A stretch of 64,000 nt of DNA from an uncultured Prevotellaceae bacterium (GTDB taxonomy: Bacteria > Bacteroidota > Bacteroidia > Bacteroidales > Bacteroidaceae), in assembly GCA_947165505.1 (NCBI GenBank), contig CAMVAT010000012.1, positions 24,129-88,128 of the forward strand, in the 5' to 3' direction. Made by a program: the position numbers and the translations under genes. Within the stretch, counting starts at the first letter, position 1, and the number at the start of each line of letters is the position of its first letter. Under the pieces are notes generated by a model. That model had not been told where the DNA came from, made no database searches, and saw nothing but the letters and a program-made list of their open reading frames with translations. This document shows positions 44,389 to 53,885 of this stretch, one piece after another.

Positions 44389-45741
44389 TTATTTCTTCGC
44401 ATTCCTGGCGCGTATGATGCCCATGACCGTTGATTTGCCCTGACGGATGTTGTCAAGCAAGGGACGATGAGCCGGACAGGTGAACTGACACGAGCCGCAT
44501 TCTATGCATGAAGTGATATCCTCGGCCTCAGCCTTCTCCCAGAGATGCAGCGACGACACGGTTGCCAGCAGGAACGGTTCGAGTCCCATCGGACAGGCAC
44601 TCACACATTTGGCACAACGGATACAGGGCTGCGGCTCTTTTCTGTGAGCATCGTCGCCGGAAAGGACGGTTACGCTGTTGGTGCCCTTGCAGATAGGCAC
44701 TTCAATAGAATTGAGAGCCTTGCCCATCATCGGTCCGCCAGCCAGCACTTTATTATCGCCTTCGGGCAGTCCGCCACAGGCCTCGATCAAATCTTTCATC
44801 GGTGTGCCCATGCGTACCAGGAAATTGCCTGGGTTCGACAGCCGCTTGCCAGTCACAGTCGTATAGCGTTCGAAGAGCGGTTTGTTTTTCATCACCGCCT
44901 GATACACAGCAAAGGCTGTACCTACATTTTGCACGATGGCACCCACATTGACAGGGATGGCGGGTGGTGCAGGCACCTGCCTGTTGATGACAGCGTCAAC
45001 GAGTTGCTTCTCGCCACCTTGTGGATATTTCTTGGCAAGGGGTACAATCTCAATGTCTGCACGGCCGGCAGTCTTTTGTTCAAATAATTCGATGGCCGCG
45101 GGTTTGTTGTCTTCGATGCCGATATAACCCTTGGTCACTTTAGCGGCTTTCATCAACAGTTCGAGACCGACCAGGATCTCGTCTGCGTGCTCCATCATCA
45201 AACGGTAGTCGGCTGTGATGTAGGGTTCGCACTCCACGCCGTTGATGATGACACATTCAGCCTTGGCTGTGGGCGGAGGGGTCAGTTTGATGAAGGTGGG
45301 AAAACCTGCGCCTCCCATACCCGTGATGCCGGCGTTTTTCACGCGGTTGACGATCTCTTCAGGAGTCAGTTCGGGATGATCTTCCAGCCGTTCTAACTTC
45401 TCAGAACGGTCAATACTCTCTTCCCACTCGTCGCCTTCCACTTTAATGATGATGGAAGGTTTCAAGTATCCAGTAGCGTCGATAGCATTGTCTATTTTAA
45501 ATACTGTACCCGACACCGACGAAAAGATAGGAGCAGACACAAAACCTCCGGCTTCGGCTATCATCGTACCCACCTTTACTTTATCTCCTTTAGCCACCAC
45601 AGGTTTGGCTGGAGCTCCGATGTGCTGTGAAAGAGGGAATACGGCTTGTTTCGGCAGTTCGGCGACTACAGTTTTCGACTCGGCGGTCAGTTTGTTCTCC
45701 TCTGGATGCACGCCGCCTATTCTGAATGTTTTCAAATTCAT
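44389..45741 (-). CDS. rnfC: Rnf complex subunit RnfC (NADH- and FMN-binding, 2x[4Fe-4S])
   Basis: A 450-residue peripheral cytosolic subunit that exchanges electrons with NAD. N-terminal barrel (FRIGGVHPEENKLTAESK), then the flavin/NADH region with GMGGAGFPTFIKL and GVECEPYITADYRLMMEH. Two C-terminal ferredoxin clusters: CIRCAKCVSACP and CIECGSCQFTCP. It is a short RnfC without the long repeat tail seen in some proteobacteria. A strong AAAGGAGG lies 7 bases before its ATG, inside the rnfB coding end; the genes overlap by 4 bases. Confidence 0.96.
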   Translation of the reverse strand: MNLKTFRIGGVHPEENKLTAESKTVVAELPKQAVFPLSQHIGAPAKPVVAKGDKVKVGTMIAEAGGFVSAPIFSSVSGTVFKIDNAIDATGYLKPSIIIKVEGDEWEESIDRSEKLERLEDHPELTPEEIVNRVKNAGITGMGGAGFPTFIKLTPPPTAKAECVIINGVECEPYITADYRLMMEHADEILVGLELLMKAAKVTKGYIGIEDNKPAAIELFEQKTAGRADIEIVPLAKKYPQGGEKQLVDAVINRQVPAPPAIPVNVGAIVQNVGTAFAVYQAVMKNKPLFERYTTVTGKRLSNPGNFLVRMGTPMKDLIEACGGLPEGDNKVLAGGPMMGKALNSIEVPICKGTNSVTVLSGDDAHRKEPQPCIRCAKCVSACPMGLEPFLLATVSSLHLWEKAEAEDITSCIECGSCQFTCPAHRPLLDNIRQGKSTVMGIIRARNAKK

Positions 45742-46718
45742 ACCTGCTCCTCCTTTCCTTGTATTTTGGTTTCAGGGTCAATACTCTTAGTCTCTGTTTG
45801 GGGGGCTTGTGGTGTGGGCTGCTGGGGCTTCACCTCTGCCTTCTCCACGAGTGCCTTTTTCTCCGTCGCAGTCTCGGCGGGTTTCTCTTTTTTCGGCGGG
45901 AAATTGACGGCAATGATAGCATTGGTGGGACAAACGGCCTCGCACTTACGACACAGACGGCATTTCTCCGGGTCAATGTAACTGAGATTCGCATCGATGG
46001 TGATGGCTTCGAACTTACATTCCTTAGCACACTTTCCGCATCCGATACAAGCGGCCTTGCAAGCCTTCATGGCTGCGGCCCCCTTATCTTTGTTGACACA
46101 ACGCACATACACGCGGCGGCTCTTCGGACCACGCTTACGCAGTTCGATGATGTGCCGCGGACATGCTTTGACGCAAGCGCCACACGATGTGCATTTCTCT
46201 TCGTCAACCTCGGGCAGTCCCGTCTCCGCATTCATGTGTATGGCATCAAACTGGCAGGCGGCCACACAGTCGCCGCATCCCAGACATCCATATCCGCACC
46301 CTGTCTCGCCTGCTCCGGTGGCATTCATCGCCGTACATGTGCGCAACCCGTCATATTGGGCCGTACGGGGTCTAAGTTCGCAAGTACCATTGCATCGCAC
46401 CACTGCCACCTTAGGTTCTGTGTTCGCAATAGCCATACCCAGCAAATCGGCCACTTTGGCCATCACGTCAGGGCCGCCCACAGGGCAGTTCAGTCCTTCC
46501 AATGACCCCGCATCGGCACCTTTCACCAAGGCATCAGCCATACCAGAGCAGCCGGGGAATCCGCAGCCGCCGCAGTTGGCACCTGGCAAAGCCTCGTTGA
46601 CGATAGCCAATCTGGGGTCTTCTTCTACAGCAAATTTCTTTGAGCACACATAGAGGATCACCGAAGCGATCAGTGCTATGGCTCCAAGAACTAATACCGC
46701 ACTTAATAAAAAATTCAT
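45738..46718 (-). CDS. rnfB: Rnf complex subunit RnfB (multi-cluster ferredoxin)
   Basis: A 326-residue subunit that accepts electrons from ferredoxin. N-terminal membrane helix (residues 3-25), Fe-S domain with NCGGCGFPGCSGMADAL, then several ferredoxin-like clusters (CLGCGDCVAACQ, CTSCGACVKACP, CIGCGKCAKECK, CRLCRKCEAVCP). The C-terminal 50 residues are a Lys/Glu/Pro/Gln tail. It is longer than proteobacterial RnfB, as in other Bacteroidetes. Follows rseC by 15 bases. Confidence 0.95.
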   Translation of the reverse strand: MNFLLSAVLVLGAIALIASVILYVCSKKFAVEEDPRLAIVNEALPGANCGGCGFPGCSGMADALVKGADAGSLEGLNCPVGGPDVMAKVADLLGMAIANTEPKVAVVRCNGTCELRPRTAQYDGLRTCTAMNATGAGETGCGYGCLGCGDCVAACQFDAIHMNAETGLPEVDEEKCTSCGACVKACPRHIIELRKRGPKSRRVYVRCVNKDKGAAAMKACKAACIGCGKCAKECKFEAITIDANLSYIDPEKCRLCRKCEAVCPTNAIIAVNFPPKKEKPAETATEKKALVEKAEVKPQQPTPQAPQTETKSIDPETKIQGKEEQV

Positions 46719-46733
46719 AATGTTGTATTTGTT

Positions 46734-47153
46734 TTAGTTAGATATTCTGTCGATTTGAAAAGCGAAATGGCTTCCTATGCGTTCACGCTGCCAGTAAAGG
46801 ATAGCGTAATATGGAAGGAGCGAGGCGATGCCACACAGGGCAGCGATGCCCTCATCACCGGTCAGCAGGTAAATCAAGACGATGACAGCCACCATCAGCA
46901 CGAAGGGGACACCGAATGCCAGCAACACGGCACGATGGGCATTGCCTGTGGTAGTAGATACCATGACAGCGTCACCTTTCGCATACCTCTGCGCGTCGGG
47001 CGATGTCACATCAATGATTTTCTCCTTTGCCTCCGAGGCATTACAATGAGCCGCCACCTTGCATGAGGCGCATGCAGCGGTCTGGACAATGCGCACTTTC
47101 ACACAATCGCCCTGAACAGCTTCCACAACACCAGCATGATTGATTTTGTTCAT
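46734..47153 (-). CDS. rseC: RseC/MucC-family protein (SoxR-reducing complex type)
   Basis: A 139-residue membrane protein with a conserved cysteine cluster (CASCKVAAHC) near residue 27 and two helices at about 75-100 and 103-120. RseC relatives are linked to Rnf/Rsx complexes, and in Bacteroidetes the gene commonly heads the rnf operon, as here. Likely helps assembly or electron delivery of Rnf, but the mechanism is not known. Transcribed from the promoter at 47197-47228. Confidence 0.88.
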   Translation of the reverse strand: MNKINHAGVVEAVQGDCVKVRIVQTAACASCKVAAHCNASEAKEKIIDVTSPDAQRYAKGDAVMVSTTTGNAHRAVLLAFGVPFVLMVAVIVLIYLLTGDEGIAALCGIASLLPYYAILYWQRERIGSHFAFQIDRISN

Positions 47154-47171
47154 AGTAGAAAGTCAACTTCA

Positions 47172-47195
47172 ATTTGCAAAGTCGAGTTTGCAAAT
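47172..47195. promoter_or_regulatory. Inverted repeat at the rnf transcription start, candidate operator
   Basis: ATTTGCAAA, 6-base spacer, TTTGCAAAT. Each arm also contains the 8-bp palindrome TTTGCAAA (47173-47180 and 47187-47194, 14 bases apart). It covers the predicted transcription start and early leader of rseC-rnf. Confidence 0.45.
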
Positions 47196-47196
47196 G

Positions 47197-47228
47197 CAAA
47201 GGTAACGTTATAATTCTAAATGCACAAC
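47197..47228 (-). promoter_or_regulatory. Promoter of rseC-rnfBCDGEA
   Basis: Reverse strand GTTG (47225-47228), 20-base spacer, TACCTTTG (47197-47204). Leader of about 40 bases. Confidence 0.65.
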
Positions 47229-47290
47229 TTTTTTTTGCTTTTATTTATGTGGAAGGGCACTTTTCTATAACGTAAACGTTTGTTTTTTCG

Positions 47291-48136
47291 TCATTGTGGC
47301 CGTATGATGCGGATACCAAGATGTGTTTTGTGCTTTTGCAGGTACTGATAGAGTGTCATGGGCTCATCTACCACCTTTTTGTGTATCATCGACGCGTTGA
47401 GCATGTGCAGACCGTCTTGATGCCATACCGCCACGCCCACATGAGCGATATCCAATCCGCTGGCACTGGTTACGATGGCTATGATGTCGCCATCGTGCAC
47501 AGCCTTTTTCATCAGGTTGTTGTCGCCTGTTTTCGCTTTCGGAATATATTGATAGCTTTTGCCCGTGATGGCATCTTCTTGTTTTTTGATGTAAGGCAAC
47601 CACTGCGGATGCCCTTTGAGCATCCGATATGCCTGTGGGTGTTGCGACATGTAATTGACACCCACGGTCTGCTTGGCACTGAAAGGAGGGATGGGCTGCT
47701 GCACTTCTTTCACAAAACCATCTTGGGTGTTGTCTTCTATCCAAGTGGTAAAATAGTGCTGCCGCGTTGTGTAGCCGACCTTGCCGCCGATGTATCTCAC
47801 ATGGCGGAGTATCTTGCAATAGTCATCAAACGTATATAGGTGTTTCTTGGCACACCAAGACAAAGCCAACACTGTTTCTACGTATGTAGTGCAGTCTAAC
47901 TGACGCAGATTGACCACCAATCTCTCTGAATTGTTCACTTCCAATGTGTGGGCCACGTATGGCACCCCGGTGAACTTCTTGGCGAAATGTAGCATCAGGT
48001 TGGTGCCTTTGGGTAGTGACTTTGCCTCCGCCAAGAGCGACACAATCTTCATGCTGTCGGCTTTCGTATATTGTGGTTGTGCATACAGCGTGACGAAGCC
48101 ATGCAGAAAGGCAAAAAAGAATAACAACTTTTTCAT
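47291..48136 (-). CDS. DUF1460 secreted amidase/peptidase-like protein
   Basis: A 281-residue exported protein with a signal peptide (MKKLLFFFAFLHGFVTLYAQ). DUF1460 proteins have an NlpC/P60-like papain fold; the likely catalytic Cys is in RQLDCTTYVETVLALS near residue 80 and the His in GLDIAHVGVAVWHQDG near residue 232. It probably acts on cell-wall peptides in the periplasm. Last gene of the Gfo/Idh-DUF4421-DUF1460 unit, 14 bases after the DUF4421 gene. Confidence 0.85.
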   Translation of the reverse strand: MKKLLFFFAFLHGFVTLYAQPQYTKADSMKIVSLLAEAKSLPKGTNLMLHFAKKFTGVPYVAHTLEVNNSERLVVNLRQLDCTTYVETVLALSWCAKKHLYTFDDYCKILRHVRYIGGKVGYTTRQHYFTTWIEDNTQDGFVKEVQQPIPPFSAKQTVGVNYMSQHPQAYRMLKGHPQWLPYIKKQEDAITGKSYQYIPKAKTGDNNLMKKAVHDGDIIAIVTSASGLDIAHVGVAVWHQDGLHMLNASMIHKKVVDEPMTLYQYLQKHKTHLGIRIIRPQ

Positions 48137-48150
48137 ACGGACAGGAATAA

Positions 48151-49368
48151 TTATATATTACGTTTTTTTCCGAAATTGACTCCGAAATAGAGATTCACAC
48201 AGCCGAAGTAATTGGAAGTGGAAAATTGTGATTTATTATAATTGTAAGAATGAACGATGGCACTGGCACCGGCATACCACTTCGACGTGTTCCAAACCAA
48301 GCCGAAACGCCCCACCAAATCAACATTCAGATTGGAAAAGGAGAAATCGCGCAAGATGCTTTGAAAATTCTCTCGGTCGCCGGTAGCATGCTTATAGCCC
48401 ACAGCCAGAGACAGTGAACCCGCAACCATGATATTTTTCGTGAACACGTAATTATAAGCATATCCACCCGAGATGGCAAAATCCCTATACTTCACCTGAC
48501 TGAATTTCAACCCCTCGTCCAATTGGTAGTCTGACTCTTGCACATGCGAAGCAATGACACTCTGAAGCTTGTCGTAATCCAAGTCTAACGTATGTACGGT
48601 GTATCCGATGCCGAAAATGGGTGATCCGCAACTAATCAGTTGGCATGTGCTTTGGCTGAACGCAGCGGGATAAGAGAATTTCCGGTGGTTGGTGATATAA
48701 TATAGGTTGAACCCCGTCATGCCCACCTTGAGCCCGTCGAAAGAGATGCCGTTGAGCCGCTGCGTATCTATGCCTTCACCTAAATCCACCGAACGGATTT
48801 TGTAGTCATATCCCGTGCGCCGGTAGAAGATGTCGATGCCTATGGCCGACGTATATAGACTGAGGTCGATCTGCTTTTTTGAGTCAATATGTATTTGCGA
48901 GAAACCGATGGTATAACCGAGGAAGATAAGCTTCCAGCCGAAATACGGCCCTACCCTGACCTGCGCTTTAGGGGCAAACCGGATAGACTGACCTGACTTG
49001 GCCGATAACTTGTATGACTCGAAAGAGTATGTGCCTTGCATCATGGCTGTGAACTTGTATTTCTGCGGTTCCACGTAGTTAGAGTCTATGGCGTTGAACT
49101 CGTTTATCAACAAATGCAGCGCATGCCCGATTTTTTTGTAAAAGGGCTTTTTCTTGCGCTTGACCGCAATGGTATCCCGCACAGTAGCTGTAGCTGTAGC
49201 TGTAATTGTAACTGTATCCGTTGCCGTTACTGCCGTGTCGTTCAAAAGGAGTAGTGTGTCATTCGCCCATCGCCGGCTCTCGCCCACATCAGCGTCTGTG
49301 GGTGTCTGCCCCATGGCTATCAATGGCATCAGAACCACAGCTAAGCACAACCAGGCAAATCCCTTCAT
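48151..49368 (-). CDS. DUF4421-like outer-membrane barrel protein
   Basis: A 405-residue exported protein, signal peptide MKGFAWLCLAVVLMPLIAMG. A short linker encoded by a six-base tandem repeat (TAGCTG units, 49183-49205) gives alternating Thr-Ala. A basic stretch (KRKKKPFYKKIG) and a membrane barrel with many aromatic beta strands follow, ending NYFGCVNLYFGVNFGKKRNI. It fits the Bacteroidetes DUF4421 family as I know it. A TTG start three codons upstream is possible but ATG at 49368 is preferred. Function unknown; sits between an oxidoreductase and a wall-amidase-like gene. Confidence 0.75.
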   Translation of the reverse strand: MKGFAWLCLAVVLMPLIAMGQTPTDADVGESRRWANDTLLLLNDTAVTATDTVTITATATATVRDTIAVKRKKKPFYKKIGHALHLLINEFNAIDSNYVEPQKYKFTAMMQGTYSFESYKLSAKSGQSIRFAPKAQVRVGPYFGWKLIFLGYTIGFSQIHIDSKKQIDLSLYTSAIGIDIFYRRTGYDYKIRSVDLGEGIDTQRLNGISFDGLKVGMTGFNLYYITNHRKFSYPAAFSQSTCQLISCGSPIFGIGYTVHTLDLDYDKLQSVIASHVQESDYQLDEGLKFSQVKYRDFAISGGYAYNYVFTKNIMVAGSLSLAVGYKHATGDRENFQSILRDFSFSNLNVDLVGRFGLVWNTSKWYAGASAIVHSYNYNKSQFSTSNYFGCVNLYFGVNFGKKRNI

Positions 49369-49382
49369 CCCTGTCAATCTCC

Positions 49383-50366
49383 TTAAAACTTACCTAAGAT
49401 ACGGTCGAGCACCCAATTGACCGGAGTGGCCGACACGCTGGTACAAGTACACACATTCAGCCCCTGCAGGTCTTCTATGACAGCCTTGATAATAGGCAGT
49501 TGCACGTATGAGGGGTTAGGTACGGTGATACTGGTGTTGCCCTCTGACGTGACCAAGGAGATGGGGGCGTAATTGAAGACGGAAAAACTAAGTGAGCCCT
49601 TATCTCCAACCACATCGATACGGTCTTCTTCGGCTGACTGATGGCCTACGAAGCACCAAGAACCACTACCTAAAAGTCCGCTCTCAAAACGGAAGCAGGC
49701 ACTCACGGTGTCTTCCGCCTGATAGAGACCGCCACGGTTGGCACACATGCCTTTGGCATCTGTGATGACCCCGAACATATCTTGTAATAAGTCTAACTGG
49801 TGTGGTGCCATGTCATAGAAATACCCTCCGCCGGATATGTCTGGCTGCAAGCGCCAAGGCAATTCGGCTGCCGCAGAATAGTCTATGTCGCGCGGCGGAC
49901 ATGAGAAGCGCACTTGCACATTGATAATCTTTCCAATGGTGCCGTCTTGTATTATGCTTTTCACTTTTTGGAAATAGGGCAGATATCGACGGTAATAGGC
50001 TACGAAGCAAGGCACCCCGGTCTGCTCGCTAACCCTATTGATTCGAGCGCAGTCGTCATACGAGGCTGCCAACGGTTTCTCCACATATACCGGCTTGCCT
50101 GCGTTCATGGCCATGATGGCATAGGTGGCATGCGACGAGGGGGGCGTGGCGATATAAATGGCATTCACGTGCGGGTCGTCAATCAGTTCCTGGGCATCAT
50201 TATAACACTGGGGGATATGATGGCGCTTGGCATACGAACGGGCATGCTCGATATTGCGGCTCATCACCGCATAGATAGAAGAGCCTTCCACCTCGTTGAA
50301 AGCAGGGCCGCTTTTCTTTTCTGTCACTTCTCCGCAACCTATAAACCCCCATTTGAGATACTTCAT
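49383..50366 (-). CDS. Gfo/Idh/MocA-family oxidoreductase
   Basis: A 327-residue NAD(P)-dependent dehydrogenase-like protein. Rossmann fold at the N-terminus (KWGFIGCGEVTEKKSGPAF), conserved catalytic-region EKP in GKPVYVEKPLAASYDDC, and a C-terminal substrate domain (GGGYFYDMAPHQLDLLQDMF). It likely acts on a sugar or inositol-like substrate; which one cannot be told. First gene of the unit ending with DUF1460. Confidence 0.88.
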   Translation of the reverse strand: MKYLKWGFIGCGEVTEKKSGPAFNEVEGSSIYAVMSRNIEHARSYAKRHHIPQCYNDAQELIDDPHVNAIYIATPPSSHATYAIMAMNAGKPVYVEKPLAASYDDCARINRVSEQTGVPCFVAYYRRYLPYFQKVKSIIQDGTIGKIINVQVRFSCPPRDIDYSAAAELPWRLQPDISGGGYFYDMAPHQLDLLQDMFGVITDAKGMCANRGGLYQAEDTVSACFRFESGLLGSGSWCFVGHQSAEEDRIDVVGDKGSLSFSVFNYAPISLVTSEGNTSITVPNPSYVQLPIIKAVIEDLQGLNVCTCTSVSATPVNWVLDRILGKF

Positions 50367-50379
50367 AGCAATTTTTTTG

Positions 50380-50387
50380 CAAAATTA
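50380..50387 (-). promoter_or_regulatory. -7 element for the oxidoreductase operon
   Basis: Reverse strand TAATTTTG followed by CA, 13 bases before the ATG at 50366. Confidence 0.6.
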
Positions 50388-50484
50388 TATAAAAAAATAA
50401 GGATAAACAGCTTTTTGACACACATTAACATGACTTTCGGTGTCGATTTGGGACACAACATGAGGAATTCTCAAATATTTGTTG

Positions 50485-50492
50485 TATTTTTG
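50485..50492 (+). promoter_or_regulatory. -7 element for engB
   Basis: TATTTTTG followed by CACC, 19 bases before the ATG at 50512. It supports that start over the in-frame ATG at 50479, which would precede the promoter. Confidence 0.6.
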
Positions 50493-50511
50493 CACCTCAA
50501 AGCAACTGATT

Positions 50512-51114
50512 ATGGAAATCAAGAAAGCAGAATTTACATTGAGCAGCCCTACGGTGTCGCTATGCCCCAAAGACACGAAATGGGAGTATGCCTTCATCGG
50601 ACGTTCTAATGTGGGTAAATCGAGTCTCATCAATATGCTATGCAACCACAAAGGGCTGGCTAAGACATCATCCACACCGGGAAAGACCTTGCTCATCAAT
50701 CATTTTGTCATCAACAACGAGTGGTATCTGGTGGATCTGCCCGGCTATGGATTTGCCAAGCGTTCGAAGACGGTGCAACAGAAGTTGGAACAAATGATCA
50801 CCTCATATATATTACAGCGTCAACAGCTGGCTAATGTGTTCGTGCTCATCGACATCAGACTCGACCCGCAAAAGATAGACCGTGAGTTCATCGACTGGCT
50901 CGGCGAGAGCAACATCCCCTTTGCCATCGTGTTCACCAAAGCCGACAAGTTGAGTGTGGGCAAGGCACAGGCGCAGGCTAAATCTTGGATGGCAGCCCTA
51001 GAAGACCGTTGGGAAGAACTGCCACCTTATTTTATTACAAGCAGCCAGACTAAAGCCGGTCGAGAGGAAGTGCTGAATTATATTGATGAAATCAAGCGCT
51101 CATTGGCACAGTGA
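50512..51114 (+). CDS. engB: Ribosome biogenesis GTPase EngB (YihA/YsxC)
   Basis: A 200-residue GTPase needed for large-subunit assembly. Motifs: G1 [13 protein letters not shown]2 STPGKT, G3 [10 protein letters not shown]4 TKADK. Starts [20 protein letters not shown]. Its stop codon overlaps the GTG start of the ABC-F gene (GTGA), so the two are translationally coupled. Confidence 0.94.
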   Translation: MEIKKAEFTLSSPTVSLCPKDTKWEYAFIGRSNVGKSSLINMLCNHKGLAKTSSTPGKTLLINHFVINNEWYLVDLPGYGFAKRSKTVQQKLEQMITSYILQRQQLANVFVLIDIRLDPQKIDREFIDWLGESNIPFAIVFTKADKLSVGKAQAQAKSWMAALEDRWEELPPYFITSSQTKAGREEVLNYIDEIKRSLAQ

Positions 51115-52892
51115 CACCTTATTTAGACATACAAAACTTGACGAAGTCGTTCGGCGCAAGGGTTCTTTTCGAAGACATCTCCTTTTCTATCGCCGAAGGG
51201 CAGCGCATAGGCATCGTAGCCAAGAACGGTACGGGCAAATCGACGCTGTTATCCATCATCACCGGGCATGAAGGATATGACAGCGGTGCCATCATCAGTA
51301 AAACGGATTTACGTATCGGCTATCTGGACCAGACCCCGAAGTTTGATCCCGACGAGTCGGTGCTCGATGCCTGTTTTAACCATCATGGCGACGAGGAGCG
51401 GGTGCTACGTGCCAAACAGATACTCACTCAACTGAAAATCAACGATTTGTCGCAACCGATGCGCCAGCTGAGCGGCGGTCAGCAGAAACGTGTGGCCCTG
51501 GCCAATGTACTCATCACTGAACCGGAGTTGTTGGTGCTCGACGAACCGACCAACCACCTCGACCTTGATATGATTGTGTGGCTGGAGGGGTATCTGAGCC
51601 GTGGCAACAAGACGTTGCTCATGGTGACACACGACCGTTTCTTCCTAGACCGGGTGTGCAACATCATCATGGAACTCGACCAACAGCGGTTATACACCTA
51701 TAAAGGCAATTTCAGCTATTACCTCGAGAAGCGCGAAGAGCGTATGAATGCCACGCGCGCCGAGATTGCACGCGCCAACAACCTGTATCGTAAGGAGTTG
51801 GAGTGGATGCGGCGGATGCCACAAGCCAGAGGGCATAAAGCCCGCTACCGCCAAGAGGCATTCTATGAGTTGGAGAAAGTGGCCAGACGACGTATTGAGG
51901 AGCGCCAGATGCGCCTGAAGTCTCGCAACGTGTATATCGGCAGCAAGATTTTTGAGTGTCAGTATGTGTCAAAAGCATACGGAGACACCGTCATACTCAA
52001 AGATTTTTACTACAATTTCGCACGCTTTGAGAAGATGGGAATCGTAGGCAATAACGGCACAGGCAAATCGACCTTTATCAAACTTCTGCTCGGTCTGGAA
52101 AAGTTGGACGGAGGCAAGTTCGACATTGGCGATACTGTGCGTTTCGGCTATTTCTCGCAGGAGGGGTTGAAATTCCGTGAAGACCAACGGGTGATAGATG
52201 TGATACGCGACATTGCCGAATACATCGACATGGGTGGCGGTAAGCACCTGAGCGCGTCTCAGTTCTTGCAGCATTTCATGTTCACCCCCGACGAGCAATA
52301 TAATTATGTGTATAAACTCAGCGGTGGTGAAAAGCGCAAATTATATCTCTGCTCGGTGCTGATGAAAAATCCCAATTTCTTGGTCCTCGACGAGCCCACC
52401 AATGACCTTGACATCCAGACGCTGCAGATTTTAGAAGAGTATCTCATCGACTTTCCCGGCTGTGTGATCGTGGTGAGTCACGACCGTTTCTTCATGGACA
52501 AGGTGGTTGACCATCTGTTAGTATTTAAGGGCGGCGGAGAGATAAAAGACTTCCCCGGCAATTACAGCCAGTATCGCTCATGGCTGGCCTTGCAGGATGA
52601 GCAGCCCCGGCAGAAAGAGAAAGTCTCCCCCACTCCATCAGAGACCGCCACAAAAGCAAACACGCAGGTACGTCGCCGCAAACTGACCTATAAGGAGAAG
52701 ACCGAATTTGAACAATTAGAAAAAGATATCGAGGCATTAGAGGCCGAGAAAGCGGAAATAGAAGCGGCGCTTTGCGGCGCGGAGCAGTCAGTAGAGGCCA
52801 TTACAGCCATGAGCAGGCGATTGCCCGAACTCACCGAAGAGCTTGACGAAAAAACGATGCGCTGGCTGGAACTGAGCGAGATAGAAGGGTGA
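51111..52892 (+). CDS. ABC-F ATPase, Uup-like
   Basis: A 593-residue soluble twin-ATPase of the ABC-F (translation-factor) class. Walker A motifs [14 protein letters not shown] and [14 protein letters not shown], signatures [12 protein letters not shown] and [12 protein letters not shown], Walker B with DEPTNHLD and DEPTNDLD. The inter-domain linker (about 200-275) is long and basic. The C-terminal 80 residues form a coiled coil ([20 protein letters not shown]) as in Uup. GTG start overlaps the engB stop. Acts on the ribosome or on branched DNA intermediates in Uup-like members. Confidence 0.9.
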   Translation: MTPYLDIQNLTKSFGARVLFEDISFSIAEGQRIGIVAKNGTGKSTLLSIITGHEGYDSGAIISKTDLRIGYLDQTPKFDPDESVLDACFNHHGDEERVLRAKQILTQLKINDLSQPMRQLSGGQQKRVALANVLITEPELLVLDEPTNHLDLDMIVWLEGYLSRGNKTLLMVTHDRFFLDRVCNIIMELDQQRLYTYKGNFSYYLEKREERMNATRAEIARANNLYRKELEWMRRMPQARGHKARYRQEAFYELEKVARRRIEERQMRLKSRNVYIGSKIFECQYVSKAYGDTVILKDFYYNFARFEKMGIVGNNGTGKSTFIKLLLGLEKLDGGKFDIGDTVRFGYFSQEGLKFREDQRVIDVIRDIAEYIDMGGGKHLSASQFLQHFMFTPDEQYNYVYKLSGGEKRKLYLCSVLMKNPNFLVLDEPTNDLDIQTLQILEEYLIDFPGCVIVVSHDRFFMDKVVDHLLVFKGGGEIKDFPGNYSQYRSWLALQDEQPRQKEKVSPTPSETATKANTQVRRRKLTYKEKTEFEQLEKDIEALEAEKAEIEAALCGAEQSVEAITAMSRRLPELTEELDEKTMRWLELSEIEG

Positions 52893-52985
52893 ATACCATA
52901 GAAACGATGCCTTGATAATGACGTGCCACACATGGTCAGACTGTTAAATAATACTAATTTCCATATCGGCGTGAGGAAAAAAGAA

Positions 52986-53014
52986 TTGCGGTTCGATGAT
53001 TTTTAGTAATTTTG
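52986..53014 (+). promoter_or_regulatory. Promoter for rplU-rpmA
   Basis: TTG at 52986-52988, 18-base spacer, TAATTTTG at 53007-53014. Confidence 0.7.
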
Positions 53015-53038
53015 CAGCCGATTTGGTCCGTTGGGGCT

Positions 53039-53075
53039 CATTGAAGTGGTGGCACAATGCTGTCCGCCTCGCGGA
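53039..53075 (+). promoter_or_regulatory. rplU leader with two hairpins
   Basis: CATTG / CAATG (53039-53059) followed by TCCGC-CTC-GCGGA (53063-53075). Candidate autoregulatory leader for L21; this role is inferred from the position only. Confidence 0.35.
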
Positions 53076-53100
53076 AAAACCCGTTATACAATTATAAAAA

Positions 53101-53418
53101 ATGTACGCTATTGTAGAAATCAACGGTCAGCAGTTCAAGGCTGAACAGGGCAAGAAATTGTTCGTTCACCACATCAAGAACGCTGAAGAAGGTCAGACCA
53201 TCGAGTTTGAGAAAGTGCTTCTCGTGGACAACGAGGGCGCTGTGACGGTAGGCGCACCCACCGTAGATGGTGCGAAAGTAGTTTGTGAAGTGCTCAACCC
53301 GTTAGTGAAGGGTGAGAAAGTGATTGTTTTCAAGATGAAGCGCCGTAAGGACTCCCGCAAGCGCAATGGTCATCGCGAGCAGTTCACACAAGTGGAAATT
53401 AAATCAGTAATCGCTTAA
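53101..53418 (+). CDS. rplU: 50S ribosomal protein L21
   Basis: A 105-residue L21, [20 protein letters not shown], with the family's [20 protein letters not shown] near the end. Full length. First gene of rplU-rpmA with a leader of about 80 bases. Confidence 0.97.
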   Translation: MYAIVEINGQQFKAEQGKKLFVHHIKNAEEGQTIEFEKVLLVDNEGAVTVGAPTVDGAKVVCEVLNPLVKGEKVIVFKMKRRKDSRKRNGHREQFTQVEIKSVIA

Positions 53419-53433
53419 AAGGAGGACGTAGAA

Positions 53434-53697
53434 ATGGCACATAAAAAAGGTGTAGGTAGTTCTAAGAACGGCCGTGAGTCTGCTTCTCAGCGACTCGGCG
53501 TGAAAAAATTCGGCGGTGAAAATGTGGTAGCTGGCAACATCATCGTGCGTCAGCGTGGCACCAAGCACAATCCTGGCAGAAACGTGGGCATCGGTAAAGA
53601 TGACACACTCTATGCTCTGGTTGATGGCGTAGTGCAATTCCACAAAGGAGCTCGTGACAAGAGCGTGGTATCTGTCGTACCCGTAGCCGAAGCTTAA
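53434..53697 (+). CDS. rpmA: 50S ribosomal protein L27
   Basis: An 87-residue L27, [20 protein letters not shown], with [20 protein letters not shown]. No N-terminal extension requiring cleavage. A textbook Shine-Dalgarno AAGGAGG (53419-53425) lies 8 bases before the ATG, rare in this phylum. Confidence 0.97.
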   Translation: MAHKKGVGSSKNGRESASQRLGVKKFGGENVVAGNIIVRQRGTKHNPGRNVGIGKDDTLYALVDGVVQFHKGARDKSVVSVVPVAEA

Positions 53698-53730
53698 ATT
53701 CAAAAAAAACTTATTCCAAACAAACAACAG

Positions 53731-53763
53731 AATCCTGATACTCACAATGAGCATCAGGATTTC
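53731..53763 (+). terminator. Terminator-like hairpin after rpmA
   Basis: AATCCTGAT-A-CTCA / TGAG-C-ATCAGGATT, one mismatch, loop CAA. Short T-tract, so moderate strength. The rest of 53698-53885 holds the serS promoter. Confidence 0.6.
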
Positions 53764-53816
53764 TGCGTTAATAGAGGATTTATGCTGCACCTCAACAAAA
53801 AAATGTGCAAGCACAT

Positions 53817-53847
53817 TTTGTATTGTCTTCACTTTGCAGTAACTTTG
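53817..53847 (+). promoter_or_regulatory. Bacteroidetes promoter for serS
   Basis: TTTG at 53817-53820, 19-base spacer, TAACTTTG at 53840-53847, 38 bases before the ATG. Confidence 0.78.
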
Positions 53848-53885
53848 CAGTCGATTTTTGAAACATCTAATAAAAACAATATCAA

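Noticed and set aside
49183..49218. TAGCTG tandem repeats as a mobile or CRISPR-like element
   Set aside because: Short in-frame six-base repeats coding Thr-Ala in the DUF4421-like protein; no spacers and no flanking features.
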